From Anaerolineales bacterium UBA5797 (GTDB lineage: Bacteria > Chloroflexota > Anaerolineae > Anaerolineales > Villigracilaceae), in contig DIDP01000078.1 of assembly GCA_002418205.1 (NCBI GenBank), positions 1 to 64,000 on the forward strand: a DNA stretch of 64,000 nt, written 5' to 3'. The position numbers were made by a program, and so were the translations under genes. Positions 43,453 to 52,726 of this stretch are shown here, piece by piece; within the stretch, counting starts at the first letter, position 1, and every line of letters starts with the position of its first letter. A model generated the notes under the pieces. That model was not told the origin of the DNA, did not search any database, and was given only the letters and a program-made list of their open reading frames with translations.

Positions 43453-45969
43453 TTACTCTTGTGATTTCACTGTAACTTGTATTATCGCACTATCCACTCG
43501 TTGATCGGACCTCACCACTTGCAACTGCACTGCATACAACCCACTTATATCAGTTGTATCCCACTCTGCCAGCGGACCATTGGTCACGGACTCAGTGCTT
43601 TCTGCAACCTGTATCCATTCCTGCGGATTCAATCCCTGACCAACGAGGATGCGATAGGAGACAAAATTGCTTCCAGCGGCGGTGCCGGTGATGGTGACTT
43701 TTCCACTGACCTCAGCAAACAACTCAGGCGAGGTGATGTTGACATCGGGATTGATCGGCGGGGCTTGGATGACATCATAGTTGGCGGGCGGGATTTCCAA
43801 GCCAGCGCTTTCCGCCCAGGAGCGTGCCTCGGAGGGGACAACGAGATAGACGCGGTCTTCGATAAGTTGCGGAAGGGTAAAGACAGTTGCCAGTAAATTC
43901 GTTTCACGGTTGATGGAGAATTTGCGATACATGTTATCGGCTTGGAGAGGTTCGTTGCCGTTGAGAAACACTTCGTTGACGATGTTCGGGCATTCGGGAG
44001 TCGGCAACATGCCTGAGGGATCGCAGACATTGATAACAGAAACATCCGCGGGGAGTGACCAGTCTTCGGGTGGGACGTTTTGCGAGGCGATCTGCATCAA
44101 GGCATTCCACAAAACAGCAGGGGCGCGAGGAGAGAGTTCATTCCCGCCGCGTGTTCCTGTCCATGCGGCAACAACGCGTAAAGGAGAATACCCGATCGCC
44201 CAGGTATCGAGCCCATCTTCGGTTTGACCCAGTTTCACGGCGGCGGGAATGCCGACATCCAAAATGTTCGAGGTGCGCAAGGCACCTTCACGCGCGGTCT
44301 CGTCGCTGAGCGAGTTGTTCATCAGGTACGCCAGCCCAGGCGTCACCACAGGCTTGGCTTGCGGCGTCGACCAATCGAGCCACACCGCGCCGTCGCCACC
44401 CTCCACGCGCAGGATCGTCACAGGCATGAACGCCTCGTTCAAATTCTGCCCAAAGTACACGCCGTTCTGCGCGAAGACTCCATACGCCCCCGCGGCACGC
44501 AGCAGAGTCAATTGCTCATCGCGCGAAACGCCAAACGAACTGGCGATCTTCGTCACGTTCTCGGCGCCCATTTGCGCGGACACCTGCGCGGCAGGCGCGG
44601 GATAATCGTTCGCCAGTGCCACACGCAGACGCATTGGTCCGTGATATTCGTTGTCAAAATTTTGGACGGATGTCTTACCTGGGATGTCCCAAATTAAAGA
44701 GGCGGGACTCAAGCCGCGGGTGAATCCTGTCAGATAGACAAACGCGTCCAACGCGGACCCTGGGTTGTGCGCGCCGATCAGAGGCGTTTCCTGCGCCTGG
44801 AACGTTTCACCGACGGCGGCAAGGATCTGTCCTGTTTTGGGATCCGTGATGACGGCGCTCGCAGAGGAGTCAGGAACTTGTATCGTCGGCGGCAACGCGG
44901 AGAGGAACCTCAGTGAGTCACATTCGATGAGCGGATCGGGCAAGCCTGCCAAGCGTGCGGCGTAAAAAGCAGTGACACACGAAGACTGTTTTTGTACATC
45001 GTAATCGAGCGTGGAGATGATGGTGAGCCCGCCGCGTTCGATTCGGTTGCGGGGGAATTGGGTATCGAGTTGGGCGAGGAGCAGGTTGACGAAGGCAGGA
45101 GCCACCCCAGGCTGAGTCGGAGGCGGAGTCTGGAAGAAGGGAGATTCTCCGAGGGCGTTATCAGCCGCTTGATCAGAGAGAAGCTCGAGTGTAGACATCA
45201 TCCTGATGGTTTCTTTGCCGCGTTCGAGCGCGGTCTGCGGTGCGTCGTAGGGGTTGAGACTCGGCGAGTCGCTGACGCCCGCGAGGATGGCGGATTCGGC
45301 TGTGGTGAGCTGCGCGGCGGATTTGCCGAAGTAGAGTTGGGCGGCGGCTTCGGCGCCGAAGGCGTAGCGTCCGAAGTGCGCGGAGTTGAGGGTCCACTCG
45401 AGGATCTGTGTGCGCCCGAACTCGGCGGTGATCTGCGCGGCAAGGATGCGTTCACGCAGGGCGCGTTGCAGGGAGGGCGGTTCGTTGAAGAGGAGGAGAT
45501 CGAAAACGAGACGCTGTGCGAGGGTGGGATGCAGTTCGGGGTCGCTGAGACCCGTGAGGGAGTAGCCCGCGTGCTTCCAAAAGTTTGGGTCGCTGCGGGC
45601 GATGACCGCGTCGGCAAGGGACTTGGGCAGGTACTGCGGGTTTGCCTCGCTGAGGGGAATGTAACGGCGCGGCGAGCTAGAGGGGGCGAAGGTGTAGATG
45701 GTGTTCTCGCCTGTGCGGTCGGTGATGCGCGTGGGTTGGAGCAGGAGTCCGTCTGGAGGGTTGAGCAGGGTCGGGAGGATCTGCACGGAGGGCAGGTCGC
45801 GCGTGAGGTTGACGTAGCTGAATGCCGTGACGATGATGAGCGCGGCGATGAGCAGGGAGAGGATCATCCCCGCGCTAAGGAGGGTATTGCGGGTGCGGGC
45901 TTCATCCTTGTGTTGTTTGGCGATGCGCCGCTTGCGTCGTTCGCGCAGGATGGGAGTGATTTGGGGCAT
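43453..45969 (-). CDS. Class A PBP homologue with degenerate active sites
   Basis: An 838-residue protein with a cytoplasmic basic tail, a membrane span (about 32-54), a GT51-like domain, a transpeptidase-like domain and a C-terminal Ig-like/FN3 tail. The GT51 catalytic Glu is replaced: RSDPNFWKHAG has S126 where the family has E of EDxxFxxHxG. The transpeptidase SxxK is SALD (405-408). The SxN position reads DYP, and KTG reads KLG. The rest of the GT51 fold (TLNSAHFGRYAFGAEAAAQLYFG) is well kept. It is therefore probably not catalytic and may be a scaffold. A minus-strand TACAAT lies seven bases before the ATG. Confidence 0.85.
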   Translation of the reverse strand: MPQITPILRERRKRRIAKQHKDEARTRNTLLSAGMILSLLIAALIIVTAFSYVNLTRDLPSVQILPTLLNPPDGLLLQPTRITDRTGENTIYTFAPSSSPRRYIPLSEANPQYLPKSLADAVIARSDPNFWKHAGYSLTGLSDPELHPTLAQRLVFDLLLFNEPPSLQRALRERILAAQITAEFGRTQILEWTLNSAHFGRYAFGAEAAAQLYFGKSAAQLTTAESAILAGVSDSPSLNPYDAPQTALERGKETIRMMSTLELLSDQAADNALGESPFFQTPPPTQPGVAPAFVNLLLAQLDTQFPRNRIERGGLTIISTLDYDVQKQSSCVTAFYAARLAGLPDPLIECDSLRFLSALPPTIQVPDSSASAVITDPKTGQILAAVGETFQAQETPLIGAHNPGSALDAFVYLTGFTRGLSPASLIWDIPGKTSVQNFDNEYHGPMRLRVALANDYPAPAAQVSAQMGAENVTKIASSFGVSRDEQLTLLRAAGAYGVFAQNGVYFGQNLNEAFMPVTILRVEGGDGAVWLDWSTPQAKPVVTPGLAYLMNNSLSDETAREGALRTSNILDVGIPAAVKLGQTEDGLDTWAIGYSPLRVVAAWTGTRGGNELSPRAPAVLWNALMQIASQNVPPEDWSLPADVSVINVCDPSGMLPTPECPNIVNEVFLNGNEPLQADNMYRKFSINRETNLLATVFTLPQLIEDRVYLVVPSEARSWAESAGLEIPPANYDVIQAPPINPDVNITSPELFAEVSGKVTITGTAAGSNFVSYRILVGQGLNPQEWIQVAESTESVTNGPLAEWDTTDISGLYAVQLQVVRSDQRVDSAIIQVTVKSQE

Positions 45970-45983
45970 TGGGTTTATTGTAA

Positions 45984-46070
45984 AGGATGAAGGATGAAGC
46001 AGGAAGGATGAAGGAAGTAATGGGGAAAGATGAAAGAGGAAAGAAGTGGAAAGTGGGGAGTGGGATTCTT
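45984..46070 (+). repeat. Purine-rich low-complexity tract
   Basis: Almost only A and G on the plus strand, with repeated GGATGAAG. No gene is seen from 45970 to 46151 apart from this tract. It marks the left edge of the AT-rich island. Confidence 0.6.
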
Positions 46071-46151
46071 GTTCAAAACTTTCATTTCCAAATAGGACAG
46101 TAAAACTATTAAATGTTGGATTTTTATAATGAAAGTGTTACTTTTTTTAAC

Positions 46152-46180
46152 TTGACTTACATTTTGAATCGGTGTAATAT
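46152..46180 (+). promoter_or_regulatory. Promoter of the toxin-antitoxin pair
   Basis: TTGACT (46152-46157), a 17-base spacer and TAATAT (46175-46180), about 20 bases before the antitoxin start. Confidence 0.75.
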
Positions 46181-46202
46181 ATTAGTGTTTGAAGGAGAAA
46201 AA

Positions 46203-46433
46203 ATGGAAACTTACGCAACCGTCAAAGGACAAATTGTCATTCCCGCAAAGTTACGAAAGAAATATGGGATTAAGAATGGAACAAAGATCATCGTAACTGA
46301 TATTGGAGATGCTATTGTGTTGAAACCTGTCACTGAACAATATCTTCTCAATCTGCAGGGCTCTCTCAAAGGCAAGGGAGGCTTGCAGACGTTGATCGCA
46401 GAACGCGCCAAAGACAAGGAAAGGGAAAAATAA
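46203..46433 (+). CDS. AbrB/MazE-type antitoxin
   Basis: A 76-residue SpoVT/AbrB-type DNA-binding protein. METYATVKGQIVIPAKLRKK and YGIKNGTKIIV form the swapped-hairpin barrel. The C-terminal half (GSLKGKGGLQTLIAER) probably binds the toxin. It would repress its own promoter. AAGGAG precedes the ATG at 46203. The toxin gene follows with a 2-base gap. Confidence 0.9.
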   Translation: METYATVKGQIVIPAKLRKKYGIKNGTKIIVTDIGDAIVLKPVTEQYLLNLQGSLKGKGGLQTLIAERAKDKEREK

Positions 46434-46435
46434 TC

Positions 46436-46834
46436 ATGGCACCCAAAGTATTAGACTCATATGCATTGATGGCTTTTTTTGGTGATGAGCCAGGGGCTGA
46501 TCTCGTAAGAGAATTAATCCTGAAAGCCGAAGATAACAAAGTTAACCTATTGATGAGCGTTGTGAACTTGGGGGAGGTTTGGTATTCAATTGCCCGAACC
46601 ACCTCCCCTGAAATCGCAGATCAATACGTTGGTGAAATCAACGGAATGGCAATTGAGATTGTGGATGTTGACTGGCAACTCACTCGCCAAGCTGCTGAAT
46701 TCAAAGCTGACGGCAATATCTCTTATGCTGATTGTTTTGCGGCGGCTTTGGCGAAAATAAAGAAGGCAGAGTTGATTACTGGGGATAATGAGTTCAAACA
46801 ATTGGATGGTGAAATCAAGATTTCGTGGATATAA
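46436..46834 (+). CDS. VapC-family PIN-domain toxin
   Basis: A 132-residue PIN ribonuclease. The acidic residues D7 (LDSYAL), E47 (NLGEVWY), D99 (SYADCF) and D117 (TGDNEF) are all present, so the active site looks intact. VapC toxins cleave specific tRNA or rRNA sites when the antitoxin is lost. It is co-transcribed with the AbrB-type antitoxin and ends 40 bases before the GHKL ATPase gene. Confidence 0.92.
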   Translation: MAPKVLDSYALMAFFGDEPGADLVRELILKAEDNKVNLLMSVVNLGEVWYSIARTTSPEIADQYVGEINGMAIEIVDVDWQLTRQAAEFKADGNISYADCFAAALAKIKKAELITGDNEFKQLDGEIKISWI

Positions 46835-46873
46835 AACAGCCTAAAAACCATATTATTCAGATTAGGAGAAACA

Positions 46874-49387
46874 ATGTTGTCTGAAGAAAAAAACGATAGC
46901 CAAAAAACAACTGATGATCTTGATGCACTTTATGCTCATATGCCCCAAAATGATAAGGAACAAATTGACCAAGTGGTTAGGGAATATGAGGGGTATCCAG
47001 CCAAAGGATTGGCGCATGGTGTTCAAAAAGATGCAATTCAAAATGCGTTTGGTGCTAGGTCAACCGCCAACGAAGTGAAAGCTTGTCAGAAAGATTGGCG
47101 TTGTATATTTGAGTTAGTATCAATCAACGGGAAAGAAGCACTTGTATTCTGGGATGAGGGGACAACTGGTCTTACCGGCGACATTCTTTCTATGAATGAA
47201 ATAGAAAAAAGGTCATCAGAAGGAACACTCGGAAAGGAACACGCCAATCAACGTCTTGCACGTTTTCTAACAAGGTTTGAATCAGGAGGAAATCTTGGCC
47301 CTGGCTCTTTTGGTCGTGGAAAATTGATTTTCCAAGGCGCATCGAATGAAAACGCAATACTTGTCGATTCCCTCAGATATGATGATAGTGAATACATAGC
47401 ATTCGACAGAAAGATAATAGGCACTCAATTAAAACAACGAAGAATAATGTTGGTAGGAGAAGATGGGAAAAAATTTATCCAAGATTCTACAGGAGGGATA
47501 TTAAAACCTCTAAAGAAGCCTGGAACCAGAATTACGATTCTTAATGTAAAGGATGAAATCGTAGAATCATTCAAAAAGTCCTTTAATAAAGAGACTGATG
47601 GAACTGAATTCTCCGATGCTTTCTCACAAATGATCGAGGAGACTTGGTGGGAAATAATTGGGTTTGGGGCCAAGATTACTCTCAAAATGAAAGGAAAAGA
47701 AAAAACTATTAGTCTCACAGAGCCATTGGCATCGATTCTTACTGTGAAAGATAAAGAAAATAAATTCCGTGTGTATGAGAAGAAAAATATTCCGGTTGTA
47801 GTTGGCTCTGACGTTTATAAGATAAAACACCTCAGGTTTGTTGTTGCTCCGGAACCTATTGAAGAAGACCTTCGTGAAATATGGGTGCAAAGAAAACGTA
47901 TGAAAATAGGTAATATTTCAAAGGGAATTTCTTTGCATCATAAAATCCAAAAGAACTTCACAGGTTATATAGTTGTAGACTCTGATCTTGAAAGGTTGTT
48001 TGAGCAAAAAGAGTCTACAACACACTACTCATTTAATATGCGAGGTGGTGGCGGTGGCGCAATAATTCAGGTACGTACTATTCTTAGAAATCACATTGAA
48101 GAGTTCCAAAAGCAGTTGGGATTAAGGGTTCAGAGTGCACAGGCAAAAGCTCAACAAGATATGCTTGATACGCTGAAAGAGCTTAATGAGCAAGCTCAAA
48201 ATCTTGGTCTGCCAACTGATTTTTCTACAGGTTCTCAGAGAAAAGATGTTGAAATATCAATTGAGGCATTCACGCTACCTAATTCTTTTACCACTCGTGT
48301 GGAGCTTGGAGACGAGGTTGGCCCAATAATCTATGGAATCACTAATAACACTAACAATTTGCAACTCATCACTTTAGAAATAACTGGAGAACAGAGGAAC
48401 AGACCTGACAGTTTGCTTTTTGAAAAGGATATTGAGCTTGCCCCACAAGCTAAAGAAAATGCCACTTTATCTTTCACAATTAACTCGAAAAATTTCATCA
48501 ACAGAGAGGGATTACTTATACGGGCTAGAGTCGTAAATAAAAACAGTAGAGAAAAAATATCTCAAGTGTCTCGAATGATTTGGATAGGTATGGAACCTCC
48601 TGTCAAATTGACAGATCCATTAACTATTACTAGTTTCTCTCCAGTTTTCCCTCGTGCTCAAACAAGAAGAGTTGAGCTAGACGAAAGCATTAAAAACATA
48701 ATATTCAAGGTTACTAACAATACAGCCATTCCACTTAATGTCAATCTGGATTTAGTGGTTCGTAAAGCGAAAACTCCAACACAAGATGTTAGAGTGTTGC
48801 AGACACTTGTTTCAAAGAAAAATTATGAATTGCCTCCGCTTACAGACAAAGTTTTTGCTTATGAAGAACTCAAAATTGATGATGAGACCTTCGGTGGCAT
48901 TTTTGCCGAATCTCCCGACGCTCGGGAAAGAAAATGTGAGTTTTTCTTCAGTGTGAGAGCGACAAAAAATTACCCGAAACTTGGTAAAAATATAGGCGAC
49001 CACCTCGGACCCAAGAAGACAATTCCTTTTTACTGTGGCGTTGATCCAGCTGGTATGTCCATATTCAAGAATTTAGATGAAGCAGAAGCGCCTGATGATG
49101 GTAGGAGATCATGGGTTCAGGGTGATCGAGCCAGCGGTTATATATTTGTTTTGAATGTTGAACATTCTTCCTACAAACTGGCTGACGATCTTGGCGATGA
49201 GTTTCGAAAATATCATATTAAAGAGCAAATGCTTTTTCAAGCATATCTAATTGCCGTGGAGGAAAAGATTTTCAAAGGACCAGCTGAGGCTTTTGAAGAA
49301 GTTCTTTCTGATGAAGCTATAGCACCTGTCGATGCAACTAGATACGTTGATACTATTGTAGGCATTGCACTAAACCAAACGGCATAA
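46874..49387 (+). CDS. GHKL-fold (MORC/MutL-like) ATPase
   Basis: An 837-residue protein from the AT-rich island. The N-terminus carries the Bergerat ATP site in order: N-box QKDAIQNA (51-58), G1 DEGTTG (94-99) and G2 GPGSFGRGK (142-150). About residues 200-460 look like an S5-type transducer plus helices. Residues 470-760 look like two or three immunoglobulin-like beta-sandwiches (YGITNNTNNLQLITLEI and FKVTNNTAIPLNVNLDL are parallel). GHKL ATPases of this kind are found in some restriction-modification loci, related to MORC. The gene is 5 bases before the 259-residue gene. AGGAGAAAC precedes the start. Confidence 0.75.
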   Translation: MLSEEKNDSQKTTDDLDALYAHMPQNDKEQIDQVVREYEGYPAKGLAHGVQKDAIQNAFGARSTANEVKACQKDWRCIFELVSINGKEALVFWDEGTTGLTGDILSMNEIEKRSSEGTLGKEHANQRLARFLTRFESGGNLGPGSFGRGKLIFQGASNENAILVDSLRYDDSEYIAFDRKIIGTQLKQRRIMLVGEDGKKFIQDSTGGILKPLKKPGTRITILNVKDEIVESFKKSFNKETDGTEFSDAFSQMIEETWWEIIGFGAKITLKMKGKEKTISLTEPLASILTVKDKENKFRVYEKKNIPVVVGSDVYKIKHLRFVVAPEPIEEDLREIWVQRKRMKIGNISKGISLHHKIQKNFTGYIVVDSDLERLFEQKESTTHYSFNMRGGGGGAIIQVRTILRNHIEEFQKQLGLRVQSAQAKAQQDMLDTLKELNEQAQNLGLPTDFSTGSQRKDVEISIEAFTLPNSFTTRVELGDEVGPIIYGITNNTNNLQLITLEITGEQRNRPDSLLFEKDIELAPQAKENATLSFTINSKNFINREGLLIRARVVNKNSREKISQVSRMIWIGMEPPVKLTDPLTITSFSPVFPRAQTRRVELDESIKNIIFKVTNNTAIPLNVNLDLVVRKAKTPTQDVRVLQTLVSKKNYELPPLTDKVFAYEELKIDDETFGGIFAESPDARERKCEFFFSVRATKNYPKLGKNIGDHLGPKKTIPFYCGVDPAGMSIFKNLDEAEAPDDGRRSWVQGDRASGYIFVLNVEHSSYKLADDLGDEFRKYHIKEQMLFQAYLIAVEEKIFKGPAEAFEEVLSDEAIAPVDATRYVDTIVGIALNQTA

Positions 49388-49392
49388 ACACT

Positions 49393-50172
49393 ATGACAGT
49401 GATTGTTAAATATGACGAAAATGGAAAGCCGCAGTATCGCTCTGCGAAGGGCATAGGTTCAACCGAAGATGAAAGACTTAGAGCTCGGCGGCTTGACTCT
49501 TTGTTGAAGAAGAATATTACAAATTTTGCTCAACAACTAGCAAGAGCCAAAAGATCAAGCAAAGTTGCAAAAGGGGATGTTGACCTTTATTGGGATTTAG
49601 GAGACATTCTTCAAAAGGTTTTTAATGAATCTGGACTGATAGACCCATCTGAAAAACATTTATATTGGCTCAATGCGCGAATTTACGTGCCTGATGAATT
49701 GATGGCAAAGGATAGAGGCCCACACAGATTACATTTAGCATATTGTTTTCGACTCGCGGGCTTTCCAAAAAACGAAGCCGTTAAAATGAAATGGGGAGAA
49801 TGGGTCTACCTTTTCGATTCTCCAGGTGTTAATCGGGAACTTAGATTCGATAGATGGTTAAAAGAAAAAATGGCGAGCGAGCCAGAAAAGTTTAGCAGAA
49901 AGGATGTCAGAATATTTGTTCAATCGGCCAATCAGTTGCTAGGAGACAAAGATACAAAAGACTTAACTGATGAGCAACTCAGACGGTGTTACGATGCAGC
50001 TTGGCTTATAAAAGAAAAATTTCAAGAGGTAGCTAATAAAGTATCAAACAATATAGTCAAAGATATGCTGAGATCAGGGATAAAGAAAAACTACACAGTG
50101 CTGGGTGATGTTATAGATGGTACTAAAAGTGCATCTGAATTTGCAAAACTTGTGGCAAAAGAAATACCATGA
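49393..50172 (+). CDS. Unknown partner of the GHKL ATPase
   Basis: A 259-residue, mainly helical, basic protein. I do not recognise the family. DVDLYWDLGDILQKVF near residue 62 faintly recalls the N-terminal DUF1016/YhcG helix pair, but no nuclease motif is clear. RFDRWLKEKM and KFSRKDVRIFVQSANQ are further helical blocks. It starts 5 bases after the ATPase stop and is certainly co-transcribed, so it is likely the effector or adaptor of the ATPase. It converges on the glycosylase gene with an 11-base gap. Confidence 0.7.
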   Translation: MTVIVKYDENGKPQYRSAKGIGSTEDERLRARRLDSLLKKNITNFAQQLARAKRSSKVAKGDVDLYWDLGDILQKVFNESGLIDPSEKHLYWLNARIYVPDELMAKDRGPHRLHLAYCFRLAGFPKNEAVKMKWGEWVYLFDSPGVNRELRFDRWLKEKMASEPEKFSRKDVRIFVQSANQLLGDKDTKDLTDEQLRRCYDAAWLIKEKFQEVANKVSNNIVKDMLRSGIKKNYTVLGDVIDGTKSASEFAKLVAKEIP

Positions 50173-50183
50173 TTAGATTTGGT

Positions 50184-50897
50184 TCATTTGTGTTTGTGGG
50201 AACTTGATTTGATAAACTCTTCTTTTGTTCCTGCAAGGTAATAATCACAAATTGTGTTTAGCGGACATTTTTTACACTTAGGATTAACCGCCGTACACAC
50301 AGTAGCTCCAAAGTCCAGTAAAGCATAGTTAAACATATCAAAATTTCTTTTGGGTAACCAATTCTCCATTTTCTTTTCAAGCTTTACATCTGTTCGAGGA
50401 CGCTTGTTGTTTGAAGATATTCCAAATACACGGCCAAATATTCTTATAGTATTGGTGTCAATTATTGCAACACGGTCTTTGTATGCAAAGCATAATACGG
50501 CATTTGAAATATAAAGACCTACACCGTATAACTTTAGTAAATCCTTCCTGTTATTAGGTACTTGCCCGTTGTATTCATATACAAGTTGCTTTGCCGTTTT
50601 TATAAGTCTGTCTGCTCTGTATGAAAGCCCAATAGGAGCTATCTGATTTCGTAAGTTATTAACTTTAGCTTTTGCTAAAAGAAACGGATTTGGGTATTCT
50701 CTTATCAAAACTTTGTAAACATCAAGGGCAAGATCAGCATTTGTTTTTTGAAGAAGAAATTCGGAAACAAGTATTTTGTAAGGGTCTTTTGTTTTTCGCC
50801 AAGGGTAAATACGTTGATGGTTATAAAACCAACGTGAAATGCTTCTATTAAACTTAAGCTTTTTTTGCTCTGCACTAAGCATTTTGGTCAATGTCAA
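50184..50897 (-). CDS. Mig-like T/G mismatch DNA glycosylase (HhH-GPD, FeS)
   Basis: A 237-residue HhH-GPD DNA glycosylase. PWRKTKDPYKILVSEFLLQ (32-50) resembles Mig.Mth and MutY. The helix-hairpin-helix reads LYGVGLYISNAVL: the diagnostic residue is Tyr129, as in the thymine-DNA glycosylase Mig, not Lys (Nth) or Ser (MutY). The catalytic aspartate is D147 in IIDTN. The FeS cysteines are 201, 208, 211 and 217 (C-x6-C-x2-C-x5-C). The gene overlaps the downstream part of the cytosine methyltransferase gene by 23 bases. The likely job is removal of T from T:G mismatches made by 5mC deamination. Confidence 0.85.
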   Translation of the reverse strand: MTLTKMLSAEQKKLKFNRSISRWFYNHQRIYPWRKTKDPYKILVSEFLLQKTNADLALDVYKVLIREYPNPFLLAKAKVNNLRNQIAPIGLSYRADRLIKTAKQLVYEYNGQVPNNRKDLLKLYGVGLYISNAVLCFAYKDRVAIIDTNTIRIFGRVFGISSNNKRPRTDVKLEKKMENWLPKRNFDMFNYALLDFGATVCTAVNPKCKKCPLNTICDYYLAGTKEEFIKSSSHKHK

Positions 50898-51834
50898 TCA
50901 AATATTTCTTCATTGTTTTTGCCCACGCTTCAGCCTGCCAAGCATTTACGGCGTTACCAATACCATCAATAGTGCAACGAGCATCCATCCCTTGAAGTGC
51001 GGCCGCTTCAGGGGCCCTCATTCGATAATATTCACCTTTATAGCGAATACGATGTCTTATACCTTGAGTGGATACAAGTGTAAAGCAGGGTTCATCAAGT
51101 GAGACATATTGACGTCCCATCTTATTTCCTTGTTTGCAATCAACAATAATATCTCCCTTAGAACCTTTTATTTTTGGTTTTACCCACTCAGGGAGCGGCG
51201 CCCCATCTGGTTCGCGGTTTGATAATAATGGTGCAAGATAATTTCGAGCTGAAGTGTGCTTGCCCTTATGGGTTTTCACGGGCCACTCATGAGGCAGTTT
51301 AGTTCCATAAATAAATAATCGTCTTCGATGACAAGGTGCTCCAAAATCGGCTGCATCGAGTATAGCGGCATCAGTATATGTGTATCCAAATTCTATTAGT
51401 TCATCGATCAACTTCTGAACATGTTGCTTTTGACTACTTCCCCAAAGCCAAGGAACATTTTCCATTAAGAAAGTTTTTGGATTTATATTCTTAACTGCAT
51501 TTACAAAAGTTGGAACTCCATTGCGTGGGTCATTCCAACCATTGCGACGATTGTTGCCTTGACTAAAAGGTTGGCATGGTGGACCGCCAATAACACAGTC
51601 TATTTCTGTACCATCCAATACTTCTTCCCAGTTAACTAGCGCAACATCTTTTTGAAGCACAGGAACATTTGGATGAATTTCGCGAAGTACATTGCAATGC
51701 TTTTCGGTTATTTCTACTGCGAGAAAATGTTCCCAACCGTCAACTCTATTGAAGCCAGAAATAAACCCGCCTTGGCCTGCATATAAATCAATAAGATAGA
51801 AACGAGAGTGTTTCTTGAGTTTATTTTGCTGCAT
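50875..51834 (-). CDS. C5-cytosine DNA methyltransferase
   Basis: A 319-residue m5C methyltransferase. Motif I is DLYAGQGGF (16-24), motif IV is GGPPCQPFSQG with catalytic Cys87, motif VI is ENV, motif VIII is CHRRRLFIYG and motif X is GNAV. The target-recognition region (about residues 175-255) is short. The ATG at 51834 has GGAG six bases before; a TTG upstream is less likely. It is divergent from the HNH endonuclease gene and translationally coupled to the glycosylase gene. Confidence 0.93.
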   Translation of the reverse strand: MQQNKLKKHSRFYLIDLYAGQGGFISGFNRVDGWEHFLAVEITEKHCNVLREIHPNVPVLQKDVALVNWEEVLDGTEIDCVIGGPPCQPFSQGNNRRNGWNDPRNGVPTFVNAVKNINPKTFLMENVPWLWGSSQKQHVQKLIDELIEFGYTYTDAAILDAADFGAPCHRRRLFIYGTKLPHEWPVKTHKGKHTSARNYLAPLLSNREPDGAPLPEWVKPKIKGSKGDIIVDCKQGNKMGRQYVSLDEPCFTLVSTQGIRHRIRYKGEYYRMRAPEAAALQGMDARCTIDGIGNAVNAWQAEAWAKTMKKYLIDIDQNA

Positions 51835-51954
51835 TACATGCTCCAAGCATAATTTGTGTACACGGATTATACGTCAATCTTCCAATATATCGTTGAACCG
51901 ACAATTGTGGAAATACTGCATAGTGTAGAATCGTTTTTAACAAAGCGAGGAACT

Positions 51955-52722
51955 ATGCCAACAAATAAATGGACACGAGAAGAATTAATACTTGCCTTCA
52001 ATCTATATTGCAAAATTCCATTTGGAACAATTCACATTCATAATCCAAACATCATTTCACTTGCAAAGATTTTGGGTCGTACTCCTTCGGCTGTTTCATG
52101 GAAGTTGGCAAACTTCGCAAGGCTTGATCCTTCGTTGCAAGACAGGAATATTGCGGGTGCTTCGCATGGAAGTAAATTAGATATTGAAGTTTGGGATGAA
52201 TTTGTTGGAGATTGGGACAGACTTGCTTTTGAAAGTGAGAGATTGTTAGCAGAAAGAACTGGCAAACAAGTTGAAGATATAACAGAAATTGAAGTAATTG
52301 ATTTGCCAAAGGCGGGCAAAGAACGAGAAACACTTGTCAAAGTTCGTGTTAATCAAAGTTTCTTTAGAAGAGCTGTACTCGCCGCGTATGATTTTAAATG
52401 TTGTGTGACAGGTTTGGAACTTCCTGAATTATTGAATGCAAGCCATATCATTCCGTGGTCAAAAGATGAAGCCAATCGCATAAACCCAAGAAATGGGTTG
52501 TGTCTAAATGCAATTCATGACAGAGCCTTTGATAGAGGTTTATTGACCATTACGCCTGATCTGACAATAAAAGTTTCCAAATCGGTCAAGAAGGAAAAAG
52601 TGAGTAGCGCAGTTCAAGATTTTCTATTGAGATATGATGGTTTAGAGATTAACAAGCCAACAAGATTTCTGCCAGATATAAAATTCTTGAAATACCACAA
52701 CAAAAATGTCTTTCGGGTGTAA
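51955..52722 (+). CDS. HNH endonuclease (probable restriction enzyme)
   Basis: A 255-residue protein. The N-terminal WTREELILAFNLY and GRTPSAVSWKLANF look like a DNA-binding helical domain. The C-terminal HNH_2-type nuclease has C149/C150 (KCCVTG), H164 (NASHIIPW), N180 (PRNGLCLN) and H188 (AIHDRAF). It is divergent from the C5 methyltransferase, so it is the probable restriction subunit. The target sequence is unknown. GAGGAACT precedes the ATG at 51955; an in-frame start at 51856 lacks a site. Confidence 0.88.
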   Translation: MPTNKWTREELILAFNLYCKIPFGTIHIHNPNIISLAKILGRTPSAVSWKLANFARLDPSLQDRNIAGASHGSKLDIEVWDEFVGDWDRLAFESERLLAERTGKQVEDITEIEVIDLPKAGKERETLVKVRVNQSFFRRAVLAAYDFKCCVTGLELPELLNASHIIPWSKDEANRINPRNGLCLNAIHDRAFDRGLLTITPDLTIKVSKSVKKEKVSSAVQDFLLRYDGLEINKPTRFLPDIKFLKYHNKNVFRV

Positions 52723-52726
52723 CCAA

